A DNA stretch of 64,000 bases, taken from NCBI RefSeq assembly GCF_036346855.1, contig NZ_CP107841.1, positions 7,072,001-7,136,000 on the forward strand. Reading direction: 5' to 3'. This DNA is from Streptomyces europaeiscabiei (lineage in GTDB: Bacteria > Actinomycetota > Actinomycetes > Streptomycetales > Streptomycetaceae). The position numbers were made by a program, and so were the translations under genes. This document shows, piece by piece, positions 25,948 to 35,234 of the stretch. The stretch's first letter is position 1; every line of letters starts with the position of its first letter. The notes under the pieces are model-generated. The model was given only the letters and a program-made list of their open reading frames with translations. It was not told where the DNA came from and ran no database searches.

Positions 25948-28430
25948 AGTGGCCTTTCTGGTCGCAGATCGGGGAGAGGCTGGCGGACCCGAGGCATCCC
26001 CAGCAGCAGGCTTTGGCGACCGCGGCGGACCACGGATACGGCCTCCTCGACTTCGGTGCGCTGGCTTGCGTCGAGGTCGTCCATGCCGTCCTTCACTCGC
26101 TTGATGAGGCGCCTCACACGGCTGATTTCCTCGTCCGACGGCATCGCCTCGGCCTTGGCCCAGTCGTCCGCGTCCAGCGCAGCGGCGATCCGCTCCCGAT
26201 TGCGCAGCAGGTCGGCGAGGTAAGCCTTCAGGTCGGGCAAGTAGGAGACGTCCGTACGGAAATGACCGCAGCCGACACAACGGAACCTGACGGGACAGTC
26301 GTGTCCACCCGCTGCCACGTTCGACGGCTCAGTACAGACGCCGTAAGGAACGGCAACCTCGCCGACGGCCCGGCGGGCGTGCTCGGAATCGAGCAGGGAC
26401 TTCGCCTGCCGCCAGATACGCTTGCCGTGCCGGTCGAACTGCATCTCGGTGACCCGGTCGACGGCCTCGCGCCGCCGCTCTTCGGTGACCCGGTAGTAGG
26501 CCTGAGTGGTGTCCAGGCTCCGGTGATCCATCAAGGCCCTGAGGACGTCGACGGCGACCCCCGCGTCCGCGTGTCGCTGGCAGTAGGTGTGCCGGTACGC
26601 GTAAAGGAAGATCTTGGACTTGTCGAAAGGCATCATCCTGGTGACCTGTTGACCGTCCACCTCGACCCGAGTGGGGACCAGGAACTCGGGCAGGGACCGG
26701 ATCCACCCGCGGTGGCGGCCGGAGAGCCATCCCGGCGCGATGGGCTTCCGGCCGTGGGGATTGGCCACCCGCGTGGGCAGCAACATCAACTGGTCGGTCG
26801 GTGTACTCGGGAAGTCTGCGCGGACCAGTTCCTGCTGTCTGGTGATCACTCCTGCCGTGGCCTGGGAGATCGGCAGACGGCGTCCGTGGCGGTTGGCCTT
26901 GTAGTTGTCGTAGATCAGCACGTGCTGCCCGTCGGAGTCCTGCTTGAGGCAGTCCCAGCGCAGCTGACAGATCTCCTGAGGACGCCGTCCGGTGTCGATC
27001 AGCAATTCGACCGCCACTCGGTTCTCGTTGCCGTTCCGGGCCTGGCCGACCAGCGAAGGCAACTGATCGCAGATCTGCCGCATGACCTCGGCCGGGAGGT
27101 CCTTGCCGGCTTCGGTGTCCTCCGGGTCGTCGGGAATGTCCTCCGGGAGGATGGCGAAGTCATCCGGCAGCCCGTGCAGGGGCTGACCTGGCCGGGGCAG
27201 TCCCAGTGACCGCATCCGGGCGAGATGGGTACGGACGTAGCGAACGACCCTGACCCGTCTGTGCGCCGAGATGTCCCCGCTGTGGTGCAGGAAGGACAGA
27301 CGGTTGGTGAACGCGGTGATGTCCCGACGACTGAGCGTGCGAATGTCGTCGCCGTGATCTTCGCGCTGAAGCCTCAGGCTCTCGGACAGGAGGGCGAACG
27401 CGCTGAGGATGTCCTGGATGCTGCTTATGACACTGCCACGCCGCTGAGGCAGGGAAAAGAACGCCCATTCCTTGGCGGCGGCCCGCAGCCAGGGCTGGTG
27501 GATCGCAGTGAAGTCAAGGCGCCCGGTGTGTCCGAACGCGGCACCGCTCCACACGTCCTTGGCCCGCTCGCCCTCCGGCGTCAAGCCGAACCGGCTCACG
27601 AGTGTGACCAGGCTGCCGCAGAGACCCCGCGTGCCCCGGGACACATGAGCCGGGTCCACCGCGCTCAGTGACGGTAGCTCAAGTTCGCGGAGCCGGTTGG
27701 TCAGATTGCGGAGCAGGAACTGCGTGGTGTGGAGTCCCTCGCGTGTTCGGGCCTGGACACCGTAGAGGATTTCCGCCACTACACGATCCGGCAGTCCGCG
27801 CAGACTGACCTCGTTGTTCGCGGAGACGGGTGCTGTTGTGCGCCGCCATCGCTCCTCGTCGTTCTCGCTCAGCCCTCGGGCGACCGCGTTTCTCCAGCGC
27901 TCCCGGTGGGTGTGACAGTACGGCGATACGCCGTCCCTGGACCGGTGGCAGGCGGCGACCTCGCAGGGGCCGAACGCGGGCAGCGCGACCACATCGTCGA
28001 GGGAGAGGAACTCCTCCAGCGTCACATCCCGACGCTTGAGTTGCGCGAGATGAGTCGAGCACAACGGCCGCCGCCAGGACGAGAACGGCCGCTGGCATCC
28101 GGACACCGAGCAGTCCTCGACCCCGACCTGCCGCCAGTTGCCGCGGTCCATCTCGGCGAACTCCTCCAGCGGGAGCTTGCCTGCCTGCCTCCACCGCAGT
28201 CGGCAGCCGGAACACAACTGCCTGGCGACACTGGTCTGCACGCAGCCCTTCACTCGGCACAGCGGCGTGCCCAGCAGCGGGTGATCCGCGGGGAAGAACA
28301 GCACTCCGGTCTCCGGAGACCAGCCGAAGAGGGCCAGGAACTCCGGATCGACCGCAGCCCACAAGGCCGCGGCACCGTCCTCTTCCACCTCCTGCCCGAG
28401 GGGCTGGGTGCGGACCACGCTGAGCGTCAT
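25944..28430 (-). CDS. tnpB: TnpB-like tyrosine recombinase
   Basis: An 828-residue recombinase, larger than Tn554 TnpB. The N-terminal ~210 residues hold three zinc-finger-like repeats (PLCRVKGC..CSGC, DCSVSGC..CSTH, PCEVAAC..CHTH). A core-binding region follows, then the catalytic domain: Arg in LIDTGRRPQEICQLRW, HxxR-type YAYRHTYCQRHADAG, and LMDHRSLDTTQAYYRV with the nucleophilic Tyr. After it lies another Cys-rich block (HDCPVRFRCVGCGHF) and a helical tail. It overlaps tnpA and tnpC by 4 nt each, so the three are one translational unit. Confidence 0.88.
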   Translation of the reverse strand: MTLSVVRTQPLGQEVEEDGAAALWAAVDPEFLALFGWSPETGVLFFPADHPLLGTPLCRVKGCVQTSVARQLCSGCRLRWRQAGKLPLEEFAEMDRGNWRQVGVEDCSVSGCQRPFSSWRRPLCSTHLAQLKRRDVTLEEFLSLDDVVALPAFGPCEVAACHRSRDGVSPYCHTHRERWRNAVARGLSENDEERWRRTTAPVSANNEVSLRGLPDRVVAEILYGVQARTREGLHTTQFLLRNLTNRLRELELPSLSAVDPAHVSRGTRGLCGSLVTLVSRFGLTPEGERAKDVWSGAAFGHTGRLDFTAIHQPWLRAAAKEWAFFSLPQRRGSVISSIQDILSAFALLSESLRLQREDHGDDIRTLSRRDITAFTNRLSFLHHSGDISAHRRVRVVRYVRTHLARMRSLGLPRPGQPLHGLPDDFAILPEDIPDDPEDTEAGKDLPAEVMRQICDQLPSLVGQARNGNENRVAVELLIDTGRRPQEICQLRWDCLKQDSDGQHVLIYDNYKANRHGRRLPISQATAGVITRQQELVRADFPSTPTDQLMLLPTRVANPHGRKPIAPGWLSGRHRGWIRSLPEFLVPTRVEVDGQQVTRMMPFDKSKIFLYAYRHTYCQRHADAGVAVDVLRALMDHRSLDTTQAYYRVTEERRREAVDRVTEMQFDRHGKRIWRQAKSLLDSEHARRAVGEVAVPYGVCTEPSNVAAGGHDCPVRFRCVGCGHFRTDVSYLPDLKAYLADLLRNRERIAAALDADDWAKAEAMPSDEEISRVRRLIKRVKDGMDDLDASQRTEVEEAVSVVRRGRQSLLLGMPRVRQPLPDLRPERPL

Positions 28431-29590
28431 CGGCCTGACTCCTCGCCCAGGTCCCTCGGCGAGGGAACACGGCTGATCGCCTCGCGCAGCCGGGACTGCG
28501 CGGGGTGCAGGTAAGGACGAGCCGAGTCCGGGTGCTTATGGCCCAGGAGAGACTGGATCTCGTCCAACGAGCCGCCGGAGTCCGCGATATTGCTGGCGAA
28601 AGCGTGCCGCATCATGTGCGGGGTGACCTTGCGGTCCAGCCCGGCACGACGGGCCAGTGTCTCCACGGTCTCGCCGATCGCATCCGGCGTGATCGGCGAT
28701 CCCAAGGGCTCACGGAAGAGGTTCACCAGCAGGAAATCACTGCCCGCCGACCCGAGCCGTTCGTGCCGCTCCAAGACGTACTGGTCGAACGCCTGCACCA
28801 CCAGGAAGTCCACGGGCAGTGCCACCGGACGCCGGGACTTCGACCAGGCGTTGTTCTGGTTCTGCCGCCGTACGACATGCAGGTGAGCGCCTTCCAGGCG
28901 GCATCCCAGGGCGGCCGAGTCCACGAGCAGATGAGCGTCACCGCGACGAAGGCCCGCCGCCTGCCCGCGGCGAAGCCCCACTCGGGCCAGCAGCAGGATC
29001 AGCAACCTGTCGCGCGCCGAGCGACAGGCACGGAACATTGCCACGATCTCCGCATCGCTGGCCCGGTCCACGGCCCTCTCCGTCTCCGGCAGCCGGTGCT
29101 GAGCCTGGAGCCGGTAGCGGAGCCTGCCGTCTTCCGACTGTGCCTGAAGGGGGAGGTCCGAGCTGTCTCCGAGCTGGTAGAGCTGCTCCAGCACCCAGCC
29201 CGGGACTTCCCGCTCCGTCACCGCGTGAGCCAGGAAGCCGCGAACCGCTGTGAGCACGCCATTGATCCGGCGTGCATCCCGGGCGGGCCTCCCGCCGGGC
29301 CCTGGTACGACCGTCGCCTGCCCCTCTTCCCCAGCCGGCTGCCATTTCAGCCAGAGGATGAAGGAGCTCAAATCGCGGGCGGCTGTACGCCAGTCTCGCC
29401 CCGTCGCCGTACACCAGCGGAGAAACAGCCCGATCGCCCCGGCGTACGCCTTCGTCGTCGACTCCGCGCGGTCCTTGCTCAACCTGAGACCCCGTAGGTA
29501 CCGGTCGGCTTCGATCACCACCTGCATCTCGGCGTCGACCACTGTCCAGTACGCAGCACCGGACGGCATCCGGACCGGAAATGCACGCAC
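28427..29590 (-). CDS. tnpA: TnpA-like tyrosine recombinase
   Basis: A 387-residue tyrosine recombinase. The N-terminal SAM-like core-binding domain includes RYLRGLRLSKDRAESTTKAYAGAIGLFLRWC. Catalytic residues are Arg in LLARVGLRRGQAAGLRRGD, HMMRHAFASNIADSG (HxxR-like) and LLGHKHPDSARPYLHP with the Tyr nucleophile. It is the first gene of the tnpABC set and starts 134 bp inside the right end, so its promoter must lie among the right-end repeats. As in Tn554, TnpA probably binds the ends and carries out strand exchange together with TnpB. Confidence 0.9.
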   Translation of the reverse strand: MRAFPVRMPSGAAYWTVVDAEMQVVIEADRYLRGLRLSKDRAESTTKAYAGAIGLFLRWCTATGRDWRTAARDLSSFILWLKWQPAGEEGQATVVPGPGGRPARDARRINGVLTAVRGFLAHAVTEREVPGWVLEQLYQLGDSSDLPLQAQSEDGRLRYRLQAQHRLPETERAVDRASDAEIVAMFRACRSARDRLLILLLARVGLRRGQAAGLRRGDAHLLVDSAALGCRLEGAHLHVVRRQNQNNAWSKSRRPVALPVDFLVVQAFDQYVLERHERLGSAGSDFLLVNLFREPLGSPITPDAIGETVETLARRAGLDRKVTPHMMRHAFASNIADSGGSLDEIQSLLGHKHPDSARPYLHPAQSRLREAISRVPSPRDLGEESGR

Positions 29591-29640
29591 CCGTTGATCC
29601 CTTCACTCCACGGACAGACCGCAACGGTCCACCACGGAGC

Positions 29641-29724
29641 AACACCCCCGGAGAACCATCGCAGCACCCTCAACGACGAAGCGCACTGCGACGTCACGCA
29701 ACGCGTCGGGAACCCCCGTAGAAC
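29641..29724 (-). repeat. Right-end subterminal repeats of the Tn554-type element
   Basis: Read on the minus strand from the junction: GTTCTACGGGGGTT (outer), GCGTTGCG, ACGTCGCAG and GGTTCTCCGGGGGTGTT (inner, about 67 bp in). These blocks match the left end in order and approximate spacing. The region also has to contain the tnpA promoter. Confidence 0.72.
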
Positions 29725-30705
29725 GGCGGCCGCATCCGTTACCGCAAGGTCTGCGAGCTGGAGGACCGTGAGGTGACGCAGGGGGAGATCGGCAAGGCGT
29801 ACGAGGACGCGGACGGCACGATGATCCCGATCACGGACGAGGACCTCGCGGCGCTGCCCATCCCGACCGCCAAGACCATCGAGATCGAGGGCTTCGTACC
29901 GGCCGAGAGCATCGACCCGCTGCAGGTGGACGCCGCGTACTACCTCGCGGCGAACGGCGTCCCCGCCGCCAAGCCGTACACCCTCCTCCGCGAGGCGCTC
30001 AAGCGCAGCGGGAAGGTCGCCATCTGCAAGTTCGCGCTGCGTGGGCGCGAGCGGCTGGGCATGCTGCGGGTCGTGGACGACGTCCTCGCCATGCACGGGC
30101 TGCTGTGGCCGGACGAGATCCGTACGACGGACGGGGTCGCCCCCGACGCGAGCGTCACCGTCCGCGACAAGGAACTGGACCTCGCGGACGCCCTCATGGA
30201 CACTCTCGGCGAGGTCGACCTCGACTCCCTCCACGACGACTACCGCGAGGCCGTCGAGGAACTCATCGCCGCGAAGGCCTCCGGCGAGGAGCCGGCCGCC
30301 GCCCCCGCCCCGGCCCCGGGCGGCAAGGTCCTGGACCTCATGGCCGCGCTCGAGAAGAGCGTCCGCGACGCCAAGGAGTCCCGGGGCGAGGACGTCGCCG
30401 ACATCACCCCTCTCCCGTCCCGCCCCACCCCCAAACAGCCCCCGGGCAAGAAATCGACCACCCCGGCCAGGAAGACGGCCGCCTCCCCGAAGAAGTCGAC
30501 GGCGCAGTCGACTCAGCCGGCGAAGAAGACAGCGGCGAAGAAGGCAACGGCCAAGAGGACGACGGCGACGAAGACCACGGCGACGAAGACCACGGCGACG
30601 AAGTCCGCAGCAGCAAAGTCCACAGCGACGAAGACCACGGCAGCGAAGACCACCGCGAAGAAGACCCCGGCGAAGAAGGCGACATCCCGCAAACGCTCAG
30701 CCTGA
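29725..30705 (+). pseudogene. ku: 3' fragment of chromosomal ku
   Basis: Ku sequence resumes in frame at 29725 (GGRIRYRKVCELEDREVTQG) exactly where the 5' fragment ends at 21001. The rest of the core is intact (YEDADGTMIPITDEDLAALP, ALRGRERLGMLRVVDDVLAMHGLLWPDEIR). It is followed by the Lys/Ala/Thr-rich tail (KKTAAKKATAKRTTATK) typical of Streptomyces Ku. A GTG at 29773 could start a truncated protein of 310 residues that lacks the first ~54 residues of Ku, so partial function is unlikely but not excluded. The frame itself shows no decay, which suggests a recent insertion. Confidence 0.92.
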
Positions 30706-30760
30706 CCACACCCGAACGCTCAGCCTGACCAACCCCCGCTTCGTCGCACAGCGCCCGGGG

Positions 30761-32029
30761 CTACGTGGCGCGCCGTAGCGCGAGGACCGCGTTGTGGCCG
30801 CCGAAGCCGAAGGAGTTGGTGAGGGCGAGGTCGCCTTCGGGTGGGAGGGGGCGGGGGGCGGTGGTGACGAGGTCGAGGGTGATCGCGTGGTCCTGGTCGG
30901 CGCAGCCGATCGTCGGCGGGATGACGCCGTGGTGGAGAGTCAGGGCGGTGACCAGGGCCTCTACGGCACCGGCGGCCCCCTGAAGGTGCCCGAGGCTCCC
31001 CTTGAGCGCCGTGACGGGCACCCGGCGCCCCGACAGCACCGTGGTCAGCGCGTTCGCCTCCGCGAGGTCACCGTCGACCGTGGCGGTGGCGTGCGCGTTG
31101 ACGTGGACGACATCGGCGGGTGACGCCGCCGCGTCCGCGAGTGCCCGGTGCAGCGCGAGCGCCACCCCCGCGCCCGAAGGATCGGGCGCCGCCATGTGAT
31201 GCGCGTCGGCGGACAGTCCCCAGCCCGCCGCCTCGCAGTAGATCCGCGCACCGCGAGCCCTCGCACGGTCCTCCGCCTCCAGCAGCAGAAAACCCGCCCC
31301 CTCGCCGTTCACGAACCCGTCCCGGTCCTTCGCGAACGGCCGGGACGGGCTCCCCTCACCGCCGTTCAGCCCGTGCCGCGACAGCGCCCGCATCGCCGCG
31401 AACGACGCCATGATCGCCGGAGTCACCACCGCCTCGGCCCCGCCCGCGAGCGCCACGTCCACCCGCCCGTACCGGATACGGTCCACCGCCTGCCCGATCG
31501 CCTCGGTACCGGAGGCGCACGCACTCGTGACGGTCCGCGCCTCCCCGGTGATACCGAGGTCGAGGGAGATCTGCGACGCCGCCTGCGAGGGCACGCACAT
31601 CGGCGTGGTGAGCGGCGAGACACTCCGCGGCCCCCGGTCCCTCAACTGCCGGTCGCCGGCCACGAGCACCGACGCGTCACCGAGGATCGCCCCGGCGGAC
31701 ACCCCGACCCGCGCCGGATCGAGCCCGCTCGCCGCCGTACCGACGGGGTCGAACCCCCCGTCCCGCCACGCCTCCCGCGCTGCCAGTACCGCGAACCGCG
31801 CGGCCCGGTTCATCCGCCGGGCCCGGGGCCGCGGCAACAGGTCGGCGGGATCCACCGGCACCGTCCCCGCGACCCGCACGGGTAACTCCGCGAATTCCTC
31901 CCCCTCCAGCTGCCGAATCCCGCAACGCCCTTCCAGCAGCCCCTGCCACAGTTCGCCCACACCCACACCGAGCGGCGTGATGGCCCCCAGCCCCGTGACC
32001 ACCACTCGCCGCCCCACCGAGTACGACAT
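30761..32029 (-). CDS. Beta-ketoacyl-ACP synthase (KAS II type)
   Basis: A 422-residue ketosynthase from the ATG at 32029 (MSYSVGRRVVVTGLGAITPLG). The thiolase-fold catalytic triad is complete: Cys171 in TSACASGTEA, His313 in NAHATATVDG and His348 in KGSLGHLQGAAG. The C-terminal LTNSFGFGGHNAVL is also intact. It condenses malonyl-ACP with an acyl-ACP. No acyl carrier protein, chain-length factor or other fatty-acid gene is adjacent, so whether it serves fatty acid or specialised metabolism is open. The frame continues upstream but without a ribosome-binding site. Confidence 0.92.
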   Translation of the reverse strand: MSYSVGRRVVVTGLGAITPLGVGVGELWQGLLEGRCGIRQLEGEEFAELPVRVAGTVPVDPADLLPRPRARRMNRAARFAVLAAREAWRDGGFDPVGTAASGLDPARVGVSAGAILGDASVLVAGDRQLRDRGPRSVSPLTTPMCVPSQAASQISLDLGITGEARTVTSACASGTEAIGQAVDRIRYGRVDVALAGGAEAVVTPAIMASFAAMRALSRHGLNGGEGSPSRPFAKDRDGFVNGEGAGFLLLEAEDRARARGARIYCEAAGWGLSADAHHMAAPDPSGAGVALALHRALADAAASPADVVHVNAHATATVDGDLAEANALTTVLSGRRVPVTALKGSLGHLQGAAGAVEALVTALTLHHGVIPPTIGCADQDHAITLDLVTTAPRPLPPEGDLALTNSFGFGGHNAVLALRRAT

Positions 32030-32205
32030 GCGCCATCCCCCAGTCCTCCGGCCCCGTCGGGCCTCTTGTCCCAGAGATGGTTCCAGCTTCAACTGCCCAC
32101 TACACCCAGCTACGGCGTGCCGACACCAGGGCCTCGCTCACGGCATGACGACACCGGGGCCCCGCCCGAGGGCACCCGGTGCTCGTGCGCGTACGCCGGC
32201 CCGGC

Positions 32206-33858
32206 TCAGAGCACCTTCGCGCGCACCAGCGCCGACAGGACGAGGGTGCCCGGGAGGAGGGGGAGCCAGACGGTGAGGACGCGGTAGCCGATGACGGTGG
32301 TGGTGGCGAGGGTCGCCGGCGCGCCGAAGGCGACGAGCGCGAAGACGAGCGCCGCGTCCATGGGGCCGAGCCCGCCCGGCGCGGGCACGGCACCGGCGGC
32401 CGTACTGGCGACGAGGTAGGCGAAGAGCATCTGAGTCCAGGACACCGGCAGCCCGAGCGACGAGCCGACCGAGGCGACCACGGCGCCCTGGCACAGGGGG
32501 AAGGCGGCGGCCCCACCCCACAGGGAGAGTGCGCGGACGGGTCGGCTGTGCACGAGCCGTGTGTCCGTGAGAGCGGAGCGCAGCCCTCCGATGAGGGGCC
32601 GCCGCAACGGTCGTACGGTCGTGATCAGGGTGACCACGGCGGCCAGGCTGACCCCGGTGATCGCGCCGACCAGGGCGAGGGTCTCGCCTTTCGGGAGGAG
32701 CTCGGCCAGGCGGAGCGTGCCCGGGAAGGCGACGACGAAGGCGACGATCACCAGCGTCTTGGCCACCGGTTTGACCGCCGAGTACAGGGCGAGCGAGGAG
32801 GTGGCACGGGCGAGGGGCATGCCGCGGCCCCGCAGAAAGCGCAGGACGACGGCGTGGGCGCCGATGTTGCCCGGCAGCGCGTGCCCCGCGGCCCCGGCGG
32901 CGAACTGCACGGCCAGCAACTGCCCCGGCGGAAGCCGCTCCGGCACCGCCCCCTGCCGTACGCATGCGGAGGCCACCGAGCACAGGGCCGTGAAGACGAC
33001 ACCGGCCAGCAGCCACCGGGGGTCGGCCGACGCCAGCCGCACCGCCCCGTCGTGGACCGTCCGCCAGTCGACCGTCGCCCACACCGCGAGCAGAGCCAAC
33101 GGCAGCAGCATGAGAGCGAACCGCAACCGCCGGGCGTTGGCGGCCGACCGGGCGGGGAGCAGCGCCTGCACCCTGGCGGGCAGAAACGCCCTGACGCGCG
33201 CCGGGCGGTCGACCGCGTCCTGGCCGGGGGCAGGGGCAGGGCCGCAGGGGGAGTCGGAGAGCGCCTTGGGGACGGAGCAAGGGGCGAGGCCGGGGTTGGG
33301 ATCGAGATCGGGGTCAATAGCCGTGGCCGTGGCCTGGCCCGGGACTCGGGTGAGGTCCGGGGGCCGGGCCGGGCTGGGTATCAGGGTGAGGGGGTCGGTG
33401 ACCGGGGACGGGGTGGGCCGCGAGGGGGGCGGCGCGTCGAGCGGGAGCGGGAACAAAGGGCACGTCGTCCTTCCGCGTCGCGCTGGTACGGCGGGGACCG
33501 CACCGGCGGAGGCAGGGCAAGTCAAGAACGAAGGGAACCCCAGGACCGTTCCCACCCCAAATGACTCCCCGGTATGCACCACCCGAACTCCTGCCACTGA
33601 CAGAACGACGACACCACTTCCGAACAGCGACTCTGCCACCGAAGCCCGTCCGAACCCCACCACCCCACATGAGACACAAGTCACCTTCCGGCCACCCCGG
33701 CACCGGGCCCCTGCCGAGATCATCACGACCGTCGGTCCACCGCCGATGCCTCCCGACGGGTCCGTCGCCGGCCGGCCCGCGCCGCTGGCGCCGCGGCCCG
33801 CCTTCGAGCTGGCCTGTCCCGCCGGGCTGACGCAGCGGTGGTCTGCCGACTCCCACAC
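32206..33858 (-). CDS. UPF0104/LPG-synthase-TM-like membrane protein
   Basis: The conserved part is the C-terminal ~350 residues. It has about eight membrane helices and the family motifs AGAAGHALPGNIGAHAVVLRFLRGRG, SLALYSAVKPVAKTLVIV and ASTAAGAVPAPGGLGPMDAAL. This is the flippase-like domain of lysyl-phosphatidylglycerol synthases; stand-alone copies are of uncertain function, with lipid transport proposed. The frame is open up to 33858, but the first ~190 residues are Pro/Arg-rich and include little structure, so the true start is probably well inside (around 33200-33450) and cannot be fixed. Confidence 0.72.
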   Translation of the reverse strand: MWESADHRCVSPAGQASSKAGRGASGAGRPATDPSGGIGGGPTVVMISAGARCRGGRKVTCVSCGVVGFGRASVAESLFGSGVVVLSVAGVRVVHTGESFGVGTVLGFPSFLTCPASAGAVPAVPARRGRTTCPLFPLPLDAPPPSRPTPSPVTDPLTLIPSPARPPDLTRVPGQATATAIDPDLDPNPGLAPCSVPKALSDSPCGPAPAPGQDAVDRPARVRAFLPARVQALLPARSAANARRLRFALMLLPLALLAVWATVDWRTVHDGAVRLASADPRWLLAGVVFTALCSVASACVRQGAVPERLPPGQLLAVQFAAGAAGHALPGNIGAHAVVLRFLRGRGMPLARATSSLALYSAVKPVAKTLVIVAFVVAFPGTLRLAELLPKGETLALVGAITGVSLAAVVTLITTVRPLRRPLIGGLRSALTDTRLVHSRPVRALSLWGGAAAFPLCQGAVVASVGSSLGLPVSWTQMLFAYLVASTAAGAVPAPGGLGPMDAALVFALVAFGAPATLATTTVIGYRVLTVWLPLLPGTLVLSALVRAKVL

Positions 33859-33902
33859 CCCGGGACGACCTGTCCGAACCGAGGGCCGCCGACACTCATC
33901 CG

Positions 33903-33950
33903 GCTGCTGGGCTGCTGGGCTGCTGGGCTGCTGGGCTGCTGGGCTGCTGG
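33903..33950. repeat. 8-bp tandem array (GCTGCTGG)
   Basis: About six perfect head-to-tail copies of GCTGCTGG. The period of 8 is not a multiple of three, which argues against coding. Confidence 0.88.
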
Positions 33951-34132
33951 GTCGGCGGGTTACCGGGACGGCAGCCGCTGGGCCGCCGGGCCGTCACCGC
34001 TTCCGGCGCCCGGCGTGCGCCCCGCGCCCCGCTCCTGCACCGGCCGAGCACCCTCCATCGCTGCTGTGCTCGCCACCCTCGACATCTCCGGCACCCACGC
34101 GATCCAGCAGCAAAACATCCCCCGCCGTTCAA

Positions 34133-34231
34133 CGGACGACGGACGACGGACGATGGAAGACGGGCGACGGGCGACGGGCGACGGGCGACGGGCGACGGAC
34201 TACGGACTACGGACTACGGACTACGGACGAC
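34133..34231. repeat. 7-bp tandem array (GGRCKAC family)
   Basis: About 14 units of seven bases in blocks: GGACGAC copies, then GGGCGAC five times, then GGACTAC four times, ending GGACGAC. One unit near 34155 is irregular. The blockwise change in variant suggests stepwise local duplication. Confidence 0.85.
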
Positions 34232-34445
34232 GCCACGGTGATCGGCCACCTGGCCCGCCCCCCCCGCTCCCGGCCCCGGCATCGGGGTGGGGTTGGCTCC
34301 CGAATCGGGTTGGGGGCGGTCCCGAATCGGGTTTGGGGTCCGGGTTCGGGGCCGGGGTCGAAGAGGCGGAGCCCCTGGTGGCGGGATTGGGCGGTGCGAC
34401 GGGGGCGAGTAAAATCCCCATGGTCAAAGCCCAGTTCACAAGCTC

Positions 34446-34865
34446 GTGAGGCCACCGGATGACACCCCCCACACTCACCCGCCCGACGCCCTGGTGACCC
34501 CCGCACAGTCGAAAACGGGCCCCACCCCCTGCCGGGTGACAGTCTGCCGAGACTGCTGCTGCGGCACCCCCAAACTCCCCGGCGTGGACCACGAGGCCCA
34601 GACCACCCGCCTCCGAGCCGTCGTCCCCACCCGAATCTCCACCTGCCTGGACGCCTGCGACCAGGCCAACGTGATCGTGGTCCAACCCTCCTCGACCGGC
34701 CGAGCCGCCGGCGCCCGCCCCGTCTGGCTGGGCCTGGTCAACGACCCCGACGCCACCGAGGACATAGTCACCTGGGTCCAGTCCGGCGGCCCAGGCATCA
34801 CCCCCATGCCCCCCATCCTCGATCTCTACGTCTTCACCCCACCAAACCGCCGAACCACCACCTGA
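34446..34865 (+). CDS. (2Fe-2S) ferredoxin-like protein
   Basis: A 139-residue frame from GTG (a second GTG at 34494 is possible). The fold resembles thioredoxin-like [2Fe-2S] ferredoxins: VTVCRDCCCGTPKLPGVDHEAQ near the N-terminus and STCLDACDQANVIVVQPS provide the four-Cys ligand set, and a C-terminal helix/strand follows (DATEDIVTWVQSGG). It is probably a soluble electron carrier. No redox partner is adjacent, and the first ~20 residues are Pro/His-rich and may not be translated. Confidence 0.7.
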   Translation: MRPPDDTPHTHPPDALVTPAQSKTGPTPCRVTVCRDCCCGTPKLPGVDHEAQTTRLRAVVPTRISTCLDACDQANVIVVQPSSTGRAAGARPVWLGLVNDPDATEDIVTWVQSGGPGITPMPPILDLYVFTPPNRRTTT

Positions 34866-35234
34866 CGCCTCCCGCACCCCACAAGCTCCCCGTCCCACCG
34901 CCCTGCCCCGCCCCGCAAAACGCGAAGCTCCCGAACGTTCCGGTGCCTGTAGCCCTGCGTGGTGACGAAGCCACCGGGGACCCGCACGGCCGGCGCCGGC
35001 CGCGCGGCATGGCCCAGGCCGACGCAACGGCCCTGGGCGCTTGCCTGAGGCGTACCCCATGACTCGTCCGGGGTGGCCAAGGCCCTTCGTTGCAGGGTCT
35101 GTAGTCGCTCGGGAGATGTGCAACGAGTTGAGCGTGCGCCGTCGAAGCCTCAGTGGCTGAGCCCACAGCCGGTCATTCGAGGCAGTTCGATTCCCCAGGG
35201 GCCGGCTGACGGACTCATGGGGGACCGGCAGAAG
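34866..35234. other. 369-bp spacer with no recognisable gene
   Basis: The end of the ferredoxin-like gene and the convergent end of the next gene delimit this spacer. It contains no repeat, RNA gene or plausible reading frame that I can support. Confidence 0.5.

Larger units (their letters stand above)
21002..29724. mobile_element. Tn554-family transposon inserted in ku
   Basis: An 8.72-kb insertion bounded precisely by the two halves of ku. At the right end, three genes on the minus strand (tnpA, tnpB, tnpC) are coupled by 4-nt overlaps, as in Tn554: two tyrosine recombinases and one small coiled-coil protein. Cargo from the left end is a PAP2 phosphatase (+), a NarL-type response regulator and kinase (-) and a second ku gene (-). 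Both ends carry related repeat blocks in inverted orientation. No obvious target duplication is seen, which agrees with the Tn554 mechanism; GAC on the left faces AAC on the right. Confidence 0.87.
33859..34445. other. Gene-free spacer built of short repeats
   Basis: 587 bp without a convincing gene. It contains the 8-bp and 7-bp tandem arrays annotated separately and two copies of TCCCGAATCGGGTT near 34294-34335, each itself a short palindrome. The open frames across it are composition artefacts. Confidence 0.6.

Noticed and set aside
35150..35215. tRNA-like T-loop sequence (GTTCGATTCC)
   Set aside because: The flanking bases do not pair into a T stem, and no acceptor, D or anticodon arm can be drawn.
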